Part shown: positions 9,276 through 17,273 of the stretch, one piece after another | Layout: every line of letters starts with the position of its first letter | Numbering within the stretch: position 1 is the stretch's first letter | Assembly: GCF_017353515.1 (NCBI RefSeq) | Contig: NZ_JAFMPY010000017.1 | Coordinates: forward strand, 85,857 to 149,856 | DNA length: 64,000 nt | DNA from: Jiella sonneratiae | GTDB lineage: Bacteria; Pseudomonadota; Alphaproteobacteria; Rhizobiales; Rhizobiaceae | Direction: 5' to 3' | Program-made: the position numbers and the translations under genes | Notes under the pieces: model-generated | The model's database searches: none | What the model saw: the letters and a program-made list of their open reading frames with translations, nothing else | What the model was told of the DNA's origin: nothing

Positions 9276-9496
9276 TGGTAATTGGGATCGTTTCGGCGAA
9301 CGCAGCGGTGCGCTTCCGCTTGACGCGGCAACGAACCCGGCCGGATCTCGCGCCGCGCGGATTGCCGACCGCGCTCATCCGCATAGTTGCGAAACCGGCG
9401 GTCCTGCGAGCCGCGGATCGCAGCCTCCGGCAGGCTGAGCAGGAACGGCGGTGCGCCGCCCGGTCAGGCAGGCAGGAGAATCGAGGGGAGGAGCCG

Positions 9497-9670
9497 ATGG
9501 ACGTCGGATACGGACCGATCGTCGTGGTGATCGTGTTTCTGGTGCTGATCGCCGCAATGCCGACTTGGCCGTGGTCGCGGCGCTGGGGCTACCGGCCGAC
9601 GATGGTGCTGGCCATCGTCTTCATGATGATCGCGGTCTTCGTGGCGATCGGCGGCTTCGGCCCGGCGTGA
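9497..9670 (+). CDS. DUF3309-like small hydrophobic protein
   Basis: 57 residues with two membrane helices (about 8-22 and 36-53) around the family core PTWPWSRRWGYRP. The ATG at 9497 has a good ribosome site (GGGGAGGAG) 4 nt upstream. A second family member follows 108 bp downstream. DUF3309 proteins are common in alphaproteobacteria and some are reported as stress-induced, but no biochemical function is known. Confidence 0.75.
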   Translation: MDVGYGPIVVVIVFLVLIAAMPTWPWSRRWGYRPTMVLAIVFMMIAVFVAIGGFGPA

Positions 9671-9778
9671 GGCGAGCAGCGGGAGTGCACCGCGTTAACC
9701 AAATGCTTAGCCGACGAGGGAACGCAAATCCGGTTCAACGGTTTGTGATGCACTCTAACATCCTCAGGGAAACACGCC

Positions 9779-9937
9779 ATGAGCCTCGGCACCATCCTCC
9801 TCATCATCGTCATTCTCCTCCTCGTCGGTGCGCTGCCGACCTGGGGCTATTCCGGAAGCTGGGGCTACGGCCCGTCCGGCATCCTCGGCCTGATCCTCGT
9901 CGTGGTGCTGATCCTGCTGCTGCTCGGCCGCATCTGA
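9779..9937 (+). CDS. DUF3309 family small membrane protein
   Basis: 52 residues, almost entirely hydrophobic, with the canonical family core GALPTWGYSGSWGYGPSG between two helices. The ATG at 9779 follows an AGGGAA ribosome site. It is paralogous to the 57-residue protein just upstream. No function is known; the tandem pair suggests duplication and divergence. Confidence 0.82.
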   Translation: MSLGTILLIIVILLLVGALPTWGYSGSWGYGPSGILGLILVVVLILLLLGRI

Positions 9938-10081
9938 CGCCGGCCCCCGTCCAATGGTCGCCCGCCGTCAACCGGTCGGTCCGGCGGGCGGCCGGGCGAC
10001 CCGCCGCGCGCTTGACGCATCGGCGGCATCGCGGCAATCCTCGCGCCGCCGGCAGGGACCGGCGGGCAAGCGGAGCCGGCG

Positions 10082-11044
10082 ATGCTGCGGAAGATCCTCA
10101 TCGGCGCCATCGTGCTGGTGGTCGTCGCCGCCGGTGCGGCCGCCTATGCGGCACGGCCCGACCGGCTCGATCCGGGCCGCATCGCCGCCGAAGGCAGCGG
10201 CGATGCCGCGCGCGGCGAGCGGATCTTCTGGGCGGGGGGCTGCGTCTCCTGCCACGCTTCCAAGAAGGCCAAAGGTGACGACAGGCTGAAGCTCGGCGGC
10301 GGCGATCCGCTGGTCACCAAGTTCGGCACCTTCCACGCCCCCAACATCTCGCCGGATCCGGACGACGGGATCGGCTCGTGGTCTCTCGCCGACTTCGCCA
10401 ACGCGCTTCAGCGCGGCGTCGATCCCGAGGGAAATCACCTCTATCCGGCGTTCCCCTACACATCCTACGTGCGGATGAAGAAGGAGGACGTCGCCGATCT
10501 CTTCGCCTTTCTGAAGACCCTGCCGCCGGTGAAGGGCAAGGCGCCGGAAAACGAACTCGGATTTCCCTTCAACATCCGGCCGGCCCTCGGGCTGTGGAAG
10601 CTGGTCTTCCTCGGCGACGGCGCGCCGGTGATCGACCTGCCGGGCGATGCTTCGGATGCCGCCCATGCCGGGCGCTATCTCGTCGAGGGGCCCGGCCATT
10701 GCGGCGAATGCCACACGCCGCGCAGCTTCGGCGGGGCCGGCGGCCTCGAGACCGACCAGTGGCTCGCGGGCGCCCCGGCGCCGGAGGGCAAGGGCAGCGT
10801 GCCGAACATCACGCCTTCGAAGGCCGGCATCGGCTCCTGGTCGGCGAGCGACATCACCTACTTCCTGGAAAGCGGCTTCACGCCGGACTACGATTCGGTC
10901 GGCGGCTCGATGGTCGAGGTCCAGGAGAACATCGCCAGGCTTCCGGCATCGGATCGCGAGGCCATCGCCGCCTATCTCAAGGCGGTCCCGCCCCAGGGTG
11001 AAGACGCGGCGGCCACGGCGGCCCCGGCGACCAAGGCGGATTGA
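10082..11044 (+). CDS. Diheme cytochrome c (alcohol/aldehyde dehydrogenase cytochrome subunit type)
   Basis: A 320-residue periplasmic or membrane-anchored electron carrier. An N-terminal hydrophobic helix (residues 5-23) serves as signal or anchor. Two c-type heme sites are CVSCH (54-58) and CGECH (207-211). The first domain has a likely axial Met in YTSYVRM (residue 132), the second a candidate Met in GGSMVEVQ. The domain pattern, including NISPDPDDGIGSW, its echo NITPSKAGIGSWS and FPYTSYVRM, matches cytochrome subunits that accept electrons from membrane dehydrogenases. No dehydrogenase subunit is adjacent, so the partner is unknown. The C-terminus is a short Ala-rich tail. Confidence 0.88.
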   Translation: MLRKILIGAIVLVVVAAGAAAYAARPDRLDPGRIAAEGSGDAARGERIFWAGGCVSCHASKKAKGDDRLKLGGGDPLVTKFGTFHAPNISPDPDDGIGSWSLADFANALQRGVDPEGNHLYPAFPYTSYVRMKKEDVADLFAFLKTLPPVKGKAPENELGFPFNIRPALGLWKLVFLGDGAPVIDLPGDASDAAHAGRYLVEGPGHCGECHTPRSFGGAGGLETDQWLAGAPAPEGKGSVPNITPSKAGIGSWSASDITYFLESGFTPDYDSVGGSMVEVQENIARLPASDREAIAAYLKAVPPQGEDAAATAAPATKAD

Positions 11045-11166
11045 ACCTGCCGCCGCACCGCGCCGGCGGCCCCGGCCGGCGCTTTCATCCGCGAAACTGA
11101 CGACCGGCCTGCCTTGGCCGGCCCGTCCGGCGCGCATCGCCCGTTCCCTTTGACGACGCCTCATGC

Positions 11167-11201
11167 GGTTTCCGGCAGATCACTTCGTGATGCCGGAAAC
11201 C
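11167..11201. repeat. REP-like palindrome between convergent genes
   Basis: GGTTTCCGGC and GCCGGAAACC form 10-bp arms that continue as ATCAC/GTGAT around a TTC loop, with a 2-nt bulge. It lies between the convergent cytochrome c and bchO genes, 122 bp past one stop and 62 bp from the other. It could act as a bidirectional terminator even though no U-tract is seen, or it is a repetitive extragenic palindrome. Confidence 0.6.
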
Positions 11202-11262
11202 AAGACGCTCATTCGCCGCGCGGGCCTGGTACGTGCCCCGCTCCGATCGAGCGGATCTCGTA

Positions 11263-12186
11263 TCAGCCCCGGCCTGCCGGCGCTGCCAAGGCCGCGTCGG
11301 CCGCCTGGTCGTCGCCGGCGAGCGCCTCGGCGATTGCCGCCGCCACCGCCTCCGGTGCTTCCTCGTGGGCGAGGTGGCCGAGCCCTTCGAGCTTCACCAC
11401 CTCCGCCTGTCGCACCATCCGGGCGACGCGGCTGGAAACGTCCGGCGGGATCGCCCGGTCGCCGGTGCCGACGACGAGGGTGAGCGGCACGGCGAGGCGC
11501 GGCAGGTCGCGGCGCAGGCCTTCGAGGTCCCAGTTCGCCATCATCGACAGGGCGCCCTCGACATGCAGGGACGAGGCGAAGAGCCGTTCGTAATAGCCGA
11601 CGCCCTGTGGCGTGATCCTCGATCCGGTGCTCGCCATCAGCCTTGCGACCGCACCCGTGTTGCGGGCGCGCCAGGAGAAGAAGCGCGGCGCGACGGGGTT
11701 GAGGAACAGCGCCTTGGCGAGCCGCGGAAAGAGATGCGCGGCAATGCCCGGAAAGGGCAGCAGCGCCCCGTTCAGCGAGACGATCCGGCGCGGCGCGATG
11801 CCGCCGTCGAGGGCCATGCGCAGAAGGATCGCGGCGCCCGCCGAATGACCCGCGGCATGGACCGGGCGGATGTCGAGGGCAGTGAGCATGGCGGCGAGCG
11901 CCGCGCCCATGCCGGTGATCGAGACGCGTTTCCAGCGTGGCGCGGCGGTGAAGCCGTGGCCGGGCAGGTCCGGCATGACGACGCGGTGGTTCGCGGCGAG
12001 CAGCGGCGCGAGGTCGCGGAAGGAGTGGGTCGAGGCGCCGGTGCCGTGGAGGAGAAGCAGCGGCGGCGCATCGGCCGGGCCGAGAAGCTGCACGTGAAAG
12101 CGCGTCCCGCCCGCCTCGACGAAGCGGCTCGCGGCGCGATGCGGCCAGTCGCGCCCGTCGCGGGAAAAGTCGAGTGGCGCGCTCAT
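11263..12186 (-). CDS. bchO: BchO-like alpha/beta hydrolase, Mg-chelatase accessory protein
   Basis: A 307-residue alpha/beta-hydrolase. The oxyanion segment is LLLLHGTGASTHSF, the nucleophile elbow is AAGHSAGAAI (Ser in G-x-S-x-G), and the late catalytic Asp/His are in GTGDRAIPPD and LGHLAHEE. It overlaps bchD by 4 bp as the third gene of bchI-bchD-bchO, the arrangement seen in purple-bacterial photosynthesis clusters where BchO is listed as a putative magnesium-chelatase accessory protein. Its exact reaction is unproven. The name rests mainly on this linkage; alone it would be called a generic hydrolase. Confidence 0.82.
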   Translation of the reverse strand: MSAPLDFSRDGRDWPHRAASRFVEAGGTRFHVQLLGPADAPPLLLLHGTGASTHSFRDLAPLLAANHRVVMPDLPGHGFTAAPRWKRVSITGMGAALAAMLTALDIRPVHAAGHSAGAAILLRMALDGGIAPRRIVSLNGALLPFPGIAAHLFPRLAKALFLNPVAPRFFSWRARNTGAVARLMASTGSRITPQGVGYYERLFASSLHVEGALSMMANWDLEGLRRDLPRLAVPLTLVVGTGDRAIPPDVSSRVARMVRQAEVVKLEGLGHLAHEEAPEAVAAAIAEALAGDDQAADAALAAPAGRG

Positions 12187-14069
12187 CGCGGCTGCTGCCG
12201 CGCGTCCCCGGCGCCGCGCGGCGCCCGGGCGACGGCGGCCGAAAGCGCGCCGGAATCGGCGCGCGGCAATGCGAGATAGGTGGCGCCCATTTCGCCGGCG
12301 AGCTGCCGCGCCTCGGCGCTCGGGCGCTGGCCGAGATCGATGACCAGCGCGGCGATCTTCGACGCCCTGACCGCGCGCGCGGCATCCCTTGCGTCGGCCG
12401 TCGCCTGCGGCCGGCCGGCGGCGCCGGAGAGGGCGATGTTCGCCCGCCCGTCGGTCAGAAGTGCCAGAAGCGGCGTGCGGCCCTCCCGGGCCGAGGCCCT
12501 GGCGAGGTCGAGCCCGGCGAGGATGCCGCTCGCGAGCGGCGTGCCGCCGCCGGCCGGCAGCGCCGCCAGCTGGCGCTTCGCCCGCGTCAGCGACTTCGTC
12601 TCGGCCAGCAGGACGTCGGCGCGGGTGCCGCGGAAGGCGGCAAGCGCCACCCGGTCGCGCCTGACGTAGCATTCGGCGAGGATGCGCTCGACGGCGCCCT
12701 TGGCCTCGGCGAGCCGCGCATGGGCGGCCGAGCCGGAGGCGTCGACGGAGAAGATCGTCGCCGTCTCGGCCTTGCCGCGATGCCGGCGCACCCGGACGTC
12801 GCCGGCGCGGATCTCCAGCCGCCGTGGCGGCGAATGAGTTGCCGCGGCGGCGCGTTCGGCCTGCCGCAGCCGCTGCCAGGGCGCCGCCGCCTTCAGCGTC
12901 GCGACGAGGTCGAGCCGGTCGCGGCGCGGATCGCCGGGCCGTGTGCCGGTGACGCGGCCGCGCCTCGCCCGCTTGGCGAAGTTCCCCGCCCGGCCGGCGC
13001 CGGCGCGGACGAAGTCCGGCCGGATCATGGCGGCGAGGGTCTTCAAAAGGTCGGCCGGAAGGGCTGCCTCGCTCGCTTCGACCGTCATGTCTTCCGGCGC
13101 CGCGTGGGTCTCCTCCCGGCCGTCGCGAGGCGCTTGCCGCTGCGCCGCGTCGTCCGTCGCCGGTTCGTCCTCGGCGGGAGGCGGATCGGCGGGCGCCTCC
13201 TCCTCGGCGGGCATTTCCGGCAGCGTGACCGCGCGCGGCAGGAGGACGAGGCGGATTGCCGCCTCCAGATCTTCGCCGGAGGGGGCGGCGCGAGCGCCGA
13301 GCGCGGCGGCGGCGCAGGCCGCGCGGAGCGCCAGTTGCGGTGCCCGCAGCGAAACGATGCCGAAGGCCATCGCCGCCCGGCAGAGCGTGGCGATCGCCGC
13401 CTCGTCCGGCCGGATGGCGGCGAGGCGCCGCCGGGCCGCCGCGATCGCCGCGGCTTGCGGCGCCACCGCTTCGCCGCCGCGCGGATCGGCGCCGGCAAGC
13501 GCGACCCAGAGGCCGAGACGTTCGCCGAGTGCCGGCGGCGGCGCCTCGTCGGCCTCCATGCCTTCGTCGAGGGCGAGGACGCCGATCTCGGCAGAAAGCT
13601 CCGTCGAGATGCCGTCGCGTTCGATCGGCACGCTGCCCCGGTCCATGGCGAGGGCGAGGAGGCCGGCCGCCCCGTCGCCCATGCGCTCGGCCATCGCCGC
13701 GACGACGATGCCGCCGTCGGTGCCGGCCAGAAGCCCCTTTTCGACGACCGCACGCCCCGCCGCGAGCGAGGCCGCGAGATCGACCCCGCCGAGGAGTGCC
13801 GCCTCGTCGATCCCCGCCGGCATCCGCCTCACCGGGGTCGCGCCTGGCAGCATGGCGTCGAGGCGGCGGAGAAGCGCCTGCCGGACGGGGCCGGCCCTTG
13901 CGACCAGCCTGAGGCCGAGACTGGGATCGACGGCAAGGAGCGTCAGGGCGAGCACTGCCTCGTTCCAGAGCGTCGGGCCCGCCGCGCCGTTGTCTTCGTC
14001 GGGCAGGGCAGCGGCCATGTCGTTGGCGGCGACGGGGTGGGCGGGGTGGGCGGGGCGGGGGACCGACAT
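12183..14069 (-). CDS. bchD: Magnesium chelatase subunit D (BchD)
   Basis: A 628-residue non-catalytic partner of BchI in inserting Mg2+ into protoporphyrin IX, the committing step to bacteriochlorophyll. A degenerate AAA+-like N-terminal half (about 1-270) is followed by an acidic, Pro-rich linker (about 275-330). The C-terminal von Willebrand A domain (about 440-620) has its MIDAS metal site in FSVDASGSA (D-x-S-x-S) and the conserved GGGTPLASGI. It lies 14 bp after bchI and overlaps bchO by 4 bp. It is somewhat longer than the roughly 560 residues of the Rhodobacter protein, mainly through the linker. Confidence 0.93.
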   Translation of the reverse strand: MSVPRPAHPAHPVAANDMAAALPDEDNGAAGPTLWNEAVLALTLLAVDPSLGLRLVARAGPVRQALLRRLDAMLPGATPVRRMPAGIDEAALLGGVDLAASLAAGRAVVEKGLLAGTDGGIVVAAMAERMGDGAAGLLALAMDRGSVPIERDGISTELSAEIGVLALDEGMEADEAPPPALGERLGLWVALAGADPRGGEAVAPQAAAIAAARRRLAAIRPDEAAIATLCRAAMAFGIVSLRAPQLALRAACAAAALGARAAPSGEDLEAAIRLVLLPRAVTLPEMPAEEEAPADPPPAEDEPATDDAAQRQAPRDGREETHAAPEDMTVEASEAALPADLLKTLAAMIRPDFVRAGAGRAGNFAKRARRGRVTGTRPGDPRRDRLDLVATLKAAAPWQRLRQAERAAAATHSPPRRLEIRAGDVRVRRHRGKAETATIFSVDASGSAAHARLAEAKGAVERILAECYVRRDRVALAAFRGTRADVLLAETKSLTRAKRQLAALPAGGGTPLASGILAGLDLARASAREGRTPLLALLTDGRANIALSGAAGRPQATADARDAARAVRASKIAALVIDLGQRPSAEARQLAGEMGATYLALPRADSGALSAAVARAPRGAGDARQQPR

Positions 14070-14083
14070 TGCGGGCGCCCGCG

Positions 14084-15115
14084 TCAGGCCGCGGCGAGTT
14101 CGCCGACGGCGCGCTCGACGCGGGTCGCCGAACCCGCCTCGTCCAGCGGATCTCGGCGCAGGCGATGGGAAAGGGCGAGCGGCGCCAGCGCCGCCAGATG
14201 CGCCCAGACGACCGCGCCGTCGCCCTTCAGGGCGGCGAAGGCGCGGGCGGCGCGCATCAGCGTGATCTCGCCCCGCAGCCCGTCGGTGCCGAGGCGGATC
14301 GACAGCTGCGCCGCCTTCTCCAGCGTCTCGTCCGGCACCGCGACGTGATCGAGGCGCCGGCGGGCGCGCAGGATCGCCTCCCGGATCGCGCTCGTGTCCG
14401 TCTCGTAGCGGGCGGTGAAGCCGGCGGGATCCCGCTCGAAGGCGTCGCGCCGCTTCACCACCTCGATCCGCGTCTTCAGGTCCTGCGGCGTCTTCACCTC
14501 GACGGAAAGGCCGAAGCGGTCGAGGAGCTGCGGCCGCAGTTCGCCCTCTTCGGGATTGCCGCTGCCGATCAGGACGAAGCGGGCAGGGTGGCGGACGCTC
14601 AGCCCCTCGCGCTCGACGACGTTCTCGCCCGAGGCCGCGACGTCGAGCAGGAGGTCGACGAGATGGTCCTCGAGGAGGTTGATCTCGTCGATATAGAGAA
14701 AGCCGCGATGGGCCTTGGCGAGGAGCCCGGGTTCGAAGCGCTTCTCGCCGGCCGAAAGCGCCCGCTCGAGATCGAGCGAGCCGGCGATCCTGTCCTCCGT
14801 CGCGCCGAGCGGCAGGTCGACCACCGGCACCGTGACCCTGATGGTGCCGGTCCGCTTTTGCTTGCGGCCCCGCTTCGGCCCGCGGCAGGTCTCGCAGGCC
14901 TCGTCCGGCCGGGCCGGATCGCAGTGATAGGGGCAGTCGGCCGCCTCGATCTCGGGCAGCACGGCGGCGAGCGCCCGCACCGCCGTCGACTTGCCGGTGC
15001 CGCGATCGCCGAAGACGAGGACGCCGCCGATGCCGGGATCCACCGCCGCGATCGTCAGAGCGAGCGTCATCTGGTCCTGGCCGACGATGGCGGCGAAGGG
15101 AAACAGGGTCCTCAT
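14084..15115 (-). CDS. bchI: Magnesium chelatase ATPase subunit I (BchI)
   Basis: A 343-residue AAA+ ATPase that powers Mg2+ insertion together with BchD and BchH. The start was set at the ATG giving MRTLFPFAAIVGQ, because BchI proteins open just before F-P-F-x-A-I-V-G-Q; a longer frame exists but is not family-like. Walker A is GDRGTGKST (36-44) and Walker B/sensor is GFLYIDEINLLEDHLVD. The BchI-specific cysteine-rich insert DCPYHCDPARP...CETCR and the SGNPEEGELRPQLLDRFG motif are present. These features favour true BchI over CobS or generic MoxR ATPases. The large subunit bchH is not in the window. Confidence 0.95.
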   Translation of the reverse strand: MRTLFPFAAIVGQDQMTLALTIAAVDPGIGGVLVFGDRGTGKSTAVRALAAVLPEIEAADCPYHCDPARPDEACETCRGPKRGRKQKRTGTIRVTVPVVDLPLGATEDRIAGSLDLERALSAGEKRFEPGLLAKAHRGFLYIDEINLLEDHLVDLLLDVAASGENVVEREGLSVRHPARFVLIGSGNPEEGELRPQLLDRFGLSVEVKTPQDLKTRIEVVKRRDAFERDPAGFTARYETDTSAIREAILRARRRLDHVAVPDETLEKAAQLSIRLGTDGLRGEITLMRAARAFAALKGDGAVVWAHLAALAPLALSHRLRRDPLDEAGSATRVERAVGELAAA

Positions 15116-15181
15116 GCGGCCGAGGCTAGCGGGTTTTCGCCGGCCTGAGAAGCCATGATCGCCTCGAAATGACAGTGGGTC

Positions 15182-15199
15182 TGTCATCTTTTCTTGACA
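15182..15199. promoter_or_regulatory. PpsR/CrtJ-type operator TGTc-N10-gACA upstream of bchI
   Basis: TGTCATCTTTTCTTGACA matches the PpsR/CrtJ consensus TGTc-N10-gACA at every defined base. It lies 67 bp upstream of the bchI start in the 261-bp space divergent from cobM. PpsR represses bacteriochlorophyll genes under oxygen or high light. An overlapping perfect palindrome, ATGACAG-N5-CTGTCAT (15169-15187), could be a second regulator site. The remainder of the intergenic region shows no other clear motif and no B12 riboswitch. Confidence 0.72.
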
Positions 15200-15376
15200 C
15201 GTCTCGCCCCGTCCGGACCCGCGCCGCGCCAGGCCTTCCCGGATGACGATGTTGTGCCGGGCCGCCAAAGATGGTGGAAGGCTTGCCCTTGAAGGGCGCC
15301 GCCCGCCTTCGGCGACCCGATCCACCGGGCGGCAGGGCGCTGCATCCGGACACATTCACCCGGGAAGGGGCACGGC

Positions 15377-16159
15377 ATGACGGTACATTTCATCGGGGCG
15401 GGGCCGGGCGCGGCGGATCTCATCACGGTGCGGGGCCTCCGGCTGATCCAAAGCTGTCCGGTCTGCCTCTATGCCGGCTCGCTGGTGCCGGGCGAGATCG
15501 TCGCGGCGGCGCCGGCCGGGGCGCGGGTGATCGACACCGCGCCGATGACCCTCGACGAGATCCTCGCCGAAATCGAGGCGGCGCATGGCCGGGGCGAGGA
15601 CGTGGCGCGTGTCCATTCGGGCGATCCCTCGCTCTACGGCGCCGTTGCCGAACAGATCAGGCGCCTCGAAGCGCTGGCGATTCCCTACGACATCACGCCG
15701 GGCGTTCCCGCCTTCGCGGCCGCCGCGGCGGCGCTGAAGCTCGAACTGACGGTGCCGGAGCTCTGCCAGACGGTGATCCTGACGCGCACCGCGATGAAGT
15801 CCTCGGCGATGCCGACGGGCGAGGAGCTCTCGACCCTCGGCCGTAGCGGCGCGACGCTCGCCATCCACCTTTCCGTCCGCAACATCCCGCACATCCAGCG
15901 CGAGCTGACGCCGCTTCCGGCCTATGGCGGGGACTGCCCGGCGATCATCGCCTACCGGGTCGGCTGGGAGGACGAGGCCTTCATCCGCACCAGCCTCGCC
16001 GAATTGCACCGGGCGGCGCGCGAGGCGAAACTCACCCGAACGGCGCTGATCTTCGTCGGCCGCGCGCTCGGGGCGACGGATTTCGTCGATTCCAAGCTCT
16101 ACGACGCCGCGCATGTGCATGTGCTGCGGCCGAAGCGGAAGAAGGTCGCCGAGGGCTGA
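15377..16159 (+). CDS. cobM: Precorrin-4 C11-methyltransferase (CobM/CbiF)
   Basis: A 260-residue SAM-dependent corrin methyltransferase that methylates C-11 during B12 ring contraction chemistry. It carries the tetrapyrrole methylase signatures VHFIGAGPGAADLITVRG at the N-terminus, the V-H-S-G-D-P-S-L-Y-G loop (about residues 79-88) and YDITPGVPAF. The RTAMKSSAM segment is typical of CobM/CbiF. The ATG at 15377 has a GGAAGGGG ribosome site. It is divergent from bchI and separated from cobK by a repeat element. Confidence 0.95.
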   Translation: MTVHFIGAGPGAADLITVRGLRLIQSCPVCLYAGSLVPGEIVAAAPAGARVIDTAPMTLDEILAEIEAAHGRGEDVARVHSGDPSLYGAVAEQIRRLEALAIPYDITPGVPAFAAAAAALKLELTVPELCQTVILTRTAMKSSAMPTGEELSTLGRSGATLAIHLSVRNIPHIQRELTPLPAYGGDCPAIIAYRVGWEDEAFIRTSLAELHRAAREAKLTRTALIFVGRALGATDFVDSKLYDAAHVHVLRPKRKKVAEG

Positions 16160-16232
16160 CGCCGATCGACCGGGTTCGAATGGATCGGCTCCAGTGTGAT
16201 GCGCACCGCATGGTCGCAGAGGTGAAGACCCG

Positions 16233-16409
16233 CAGCCCCCTCTGTCCTGCCGGACATCTCCCCCGCAAGGGGGGAGATCGGCGGCTTTCCGGTTGCTGCC
16301 TCCTCGCCAACCTCACTGCCGATCTCGGCTCTCGACGGGAGCACTGCCGGAAGCGCGAGATCGATCTCCCCCCTTGTGGGGGAGATGGGTGGCAACCCAG
16401 AGGGGGGTA
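16233..16409. repeat. Rhizobiales-type palindromic mosaic repeat with CCCCCTCTG/CAGAGGGGG ends
   Basis: The roughly 175-bp stretch filling the gap between cobM and cobK has inverted ends (CCCCCTCTG near 16236, CAGAGGGGG near 16399). Inside are two purine/pyrimidine hairpins, CATCTCCCCC...GGGGGGAGATC and GATCTCCCC...GGGGGAGATG. A short relative sits at 49897-49922. Such elements are frequent between genes in Hyphomicrobiales, and there is no ORF inside. It may also serve as a transcription terminator for the convergent cobM and cobK. Confidence 0.72.
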
Positions 16410-16454
16410 AATTCCGCAGGACGGCGCCGAAAGCCCCGTGTTCCGGCCATCCCG

Positions 16455-17273
16455 CTACGCCGCCCGCCCGCCCTCGAGCGCCGCCAGCAGTTCCTTCACC
16501 GTCGCGACGGCCTCCCCGCCCGGCGCTGGGGGCCGCGCGATCATGATCACCGGCAGAAAAAGCGCGCGCGCCGCCGCGACCTTGGCATAGGAGGCCGCGC
16601 CGCCGGAATTGCGGGCGACGAGGTGAGTGACGGCGTGATCGCGCATCAGCCGCGCCTCGGCCTCGACGTCGGAAACGGCGCGGGCGAGGATCAGCGTCCA
16701 GCTTTCCGGCAGGGGCGGGTCCGGCGGCTCGATCATCCGGGCGAGCGGTCTGAGGTCCTCTCGCTTCAGGAACGGCGCGAGGTGCTGCCGGCCGAGGGCG
16801 AGGAACGGCCGCGCGCCCTTTGGCAGCGCGTCGCGGGCGGCGCCGAGGCAGGCGACTTTTGTCCAGCGGTCGCCATCGACCGGCCGCCATTCGGGACGCA
16901 CGAGCTTGATGCGGCGCACCCCCGCCGTCCCGGCCGCCTTTGCCGCGTTGCGGGCGATCCCCGCGGCGAAGGGATGCGTCGCGTCGATCAAGAGCGATAC
17001 GCTCTCGGCGGCAATGAACGCGGCGAGGCCCGCCGCACCGCCGAAGCCGCCGCTGCGGGTTTCGACGCCGAAGGGCAGGGCCGGTTGGCGCGTGCGGCCG
17101 GCGAGCGAGAGGATCACGCGGCGGCCGGGGAAGCGTTCCCGCAGGACGCGAACGAGATCGTTCGCCTCCGCCGTGCCGCCGAGGACGAGGACGGCCGAGC
17201 CGCGCGCTTTGGCGTCCGCGGTCGGTTCCGGCCCGGGCGAACCGCCGGCTCCCCAAAGATCAGACCCTTCCAA
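16455..17273 (-). CDS. cobK: Precorrin-6A reductase (CobK)
   Basis: An NADPH-dependent corrin reductase, about 272 residues. It has the N-terminal nucleotide motif VLVLGGTAEAN, LLIDATHPFA in the middle and HLVARNSGG near the C-terminus, all characteristic of CobK/CbiJ. Start choice: no ATG is in frame. The TTG at 17273 has an ideal GGGAGG site 5 nt upstream and overlaps the cbiD stop by 14 bp, so it is preferred over a GTG at 17327 with a weaker site and a longer overlap. It forms an operon with cbiD. Confidence 0.92.
   Translation of the reverse strand: MEGSDLWGAGGSPGPEPTADAKARGSAVLVLGGTAEANDLVRVLRERFPGRRVILSLAGRTRQPALPFGVETRSGGFGGAAGLAAFIAAESVSLLIDATHPFAAGIARNAAKAAGTAGVRRIKLVRPEWRPVDGDRWTKVACLGAARDALPKGARPFLALGRQHLAPFLKREDLRPLARMIEPPDPPLPESWTLILARAVSDVEAEARLMRDHAVTHLVARNSGGAASYAKVAAARALFLPVIMIARPPAPGGEAVATVKELLAALEGGRAA

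Noticed and set aside
12174..14348. A 724-codon plus-strand frame opposite bchD and bchI
   Set aside because: Antisense shadow of two well-supported genes; its translation is Arg/Gly/Ala-rich without motifs.
15116..15376. Possible cobalamin riboswitch upstream of cobM
   Set aside because: No recognisable B12-box or conserved core; the space is explained by the PpsR-type site and palindrome.
16160..16200. tRNA-like T-arm GGTTCGAAT
   Set aside because: No matching acceptor, D-arm or anticodon stem can be built around it.
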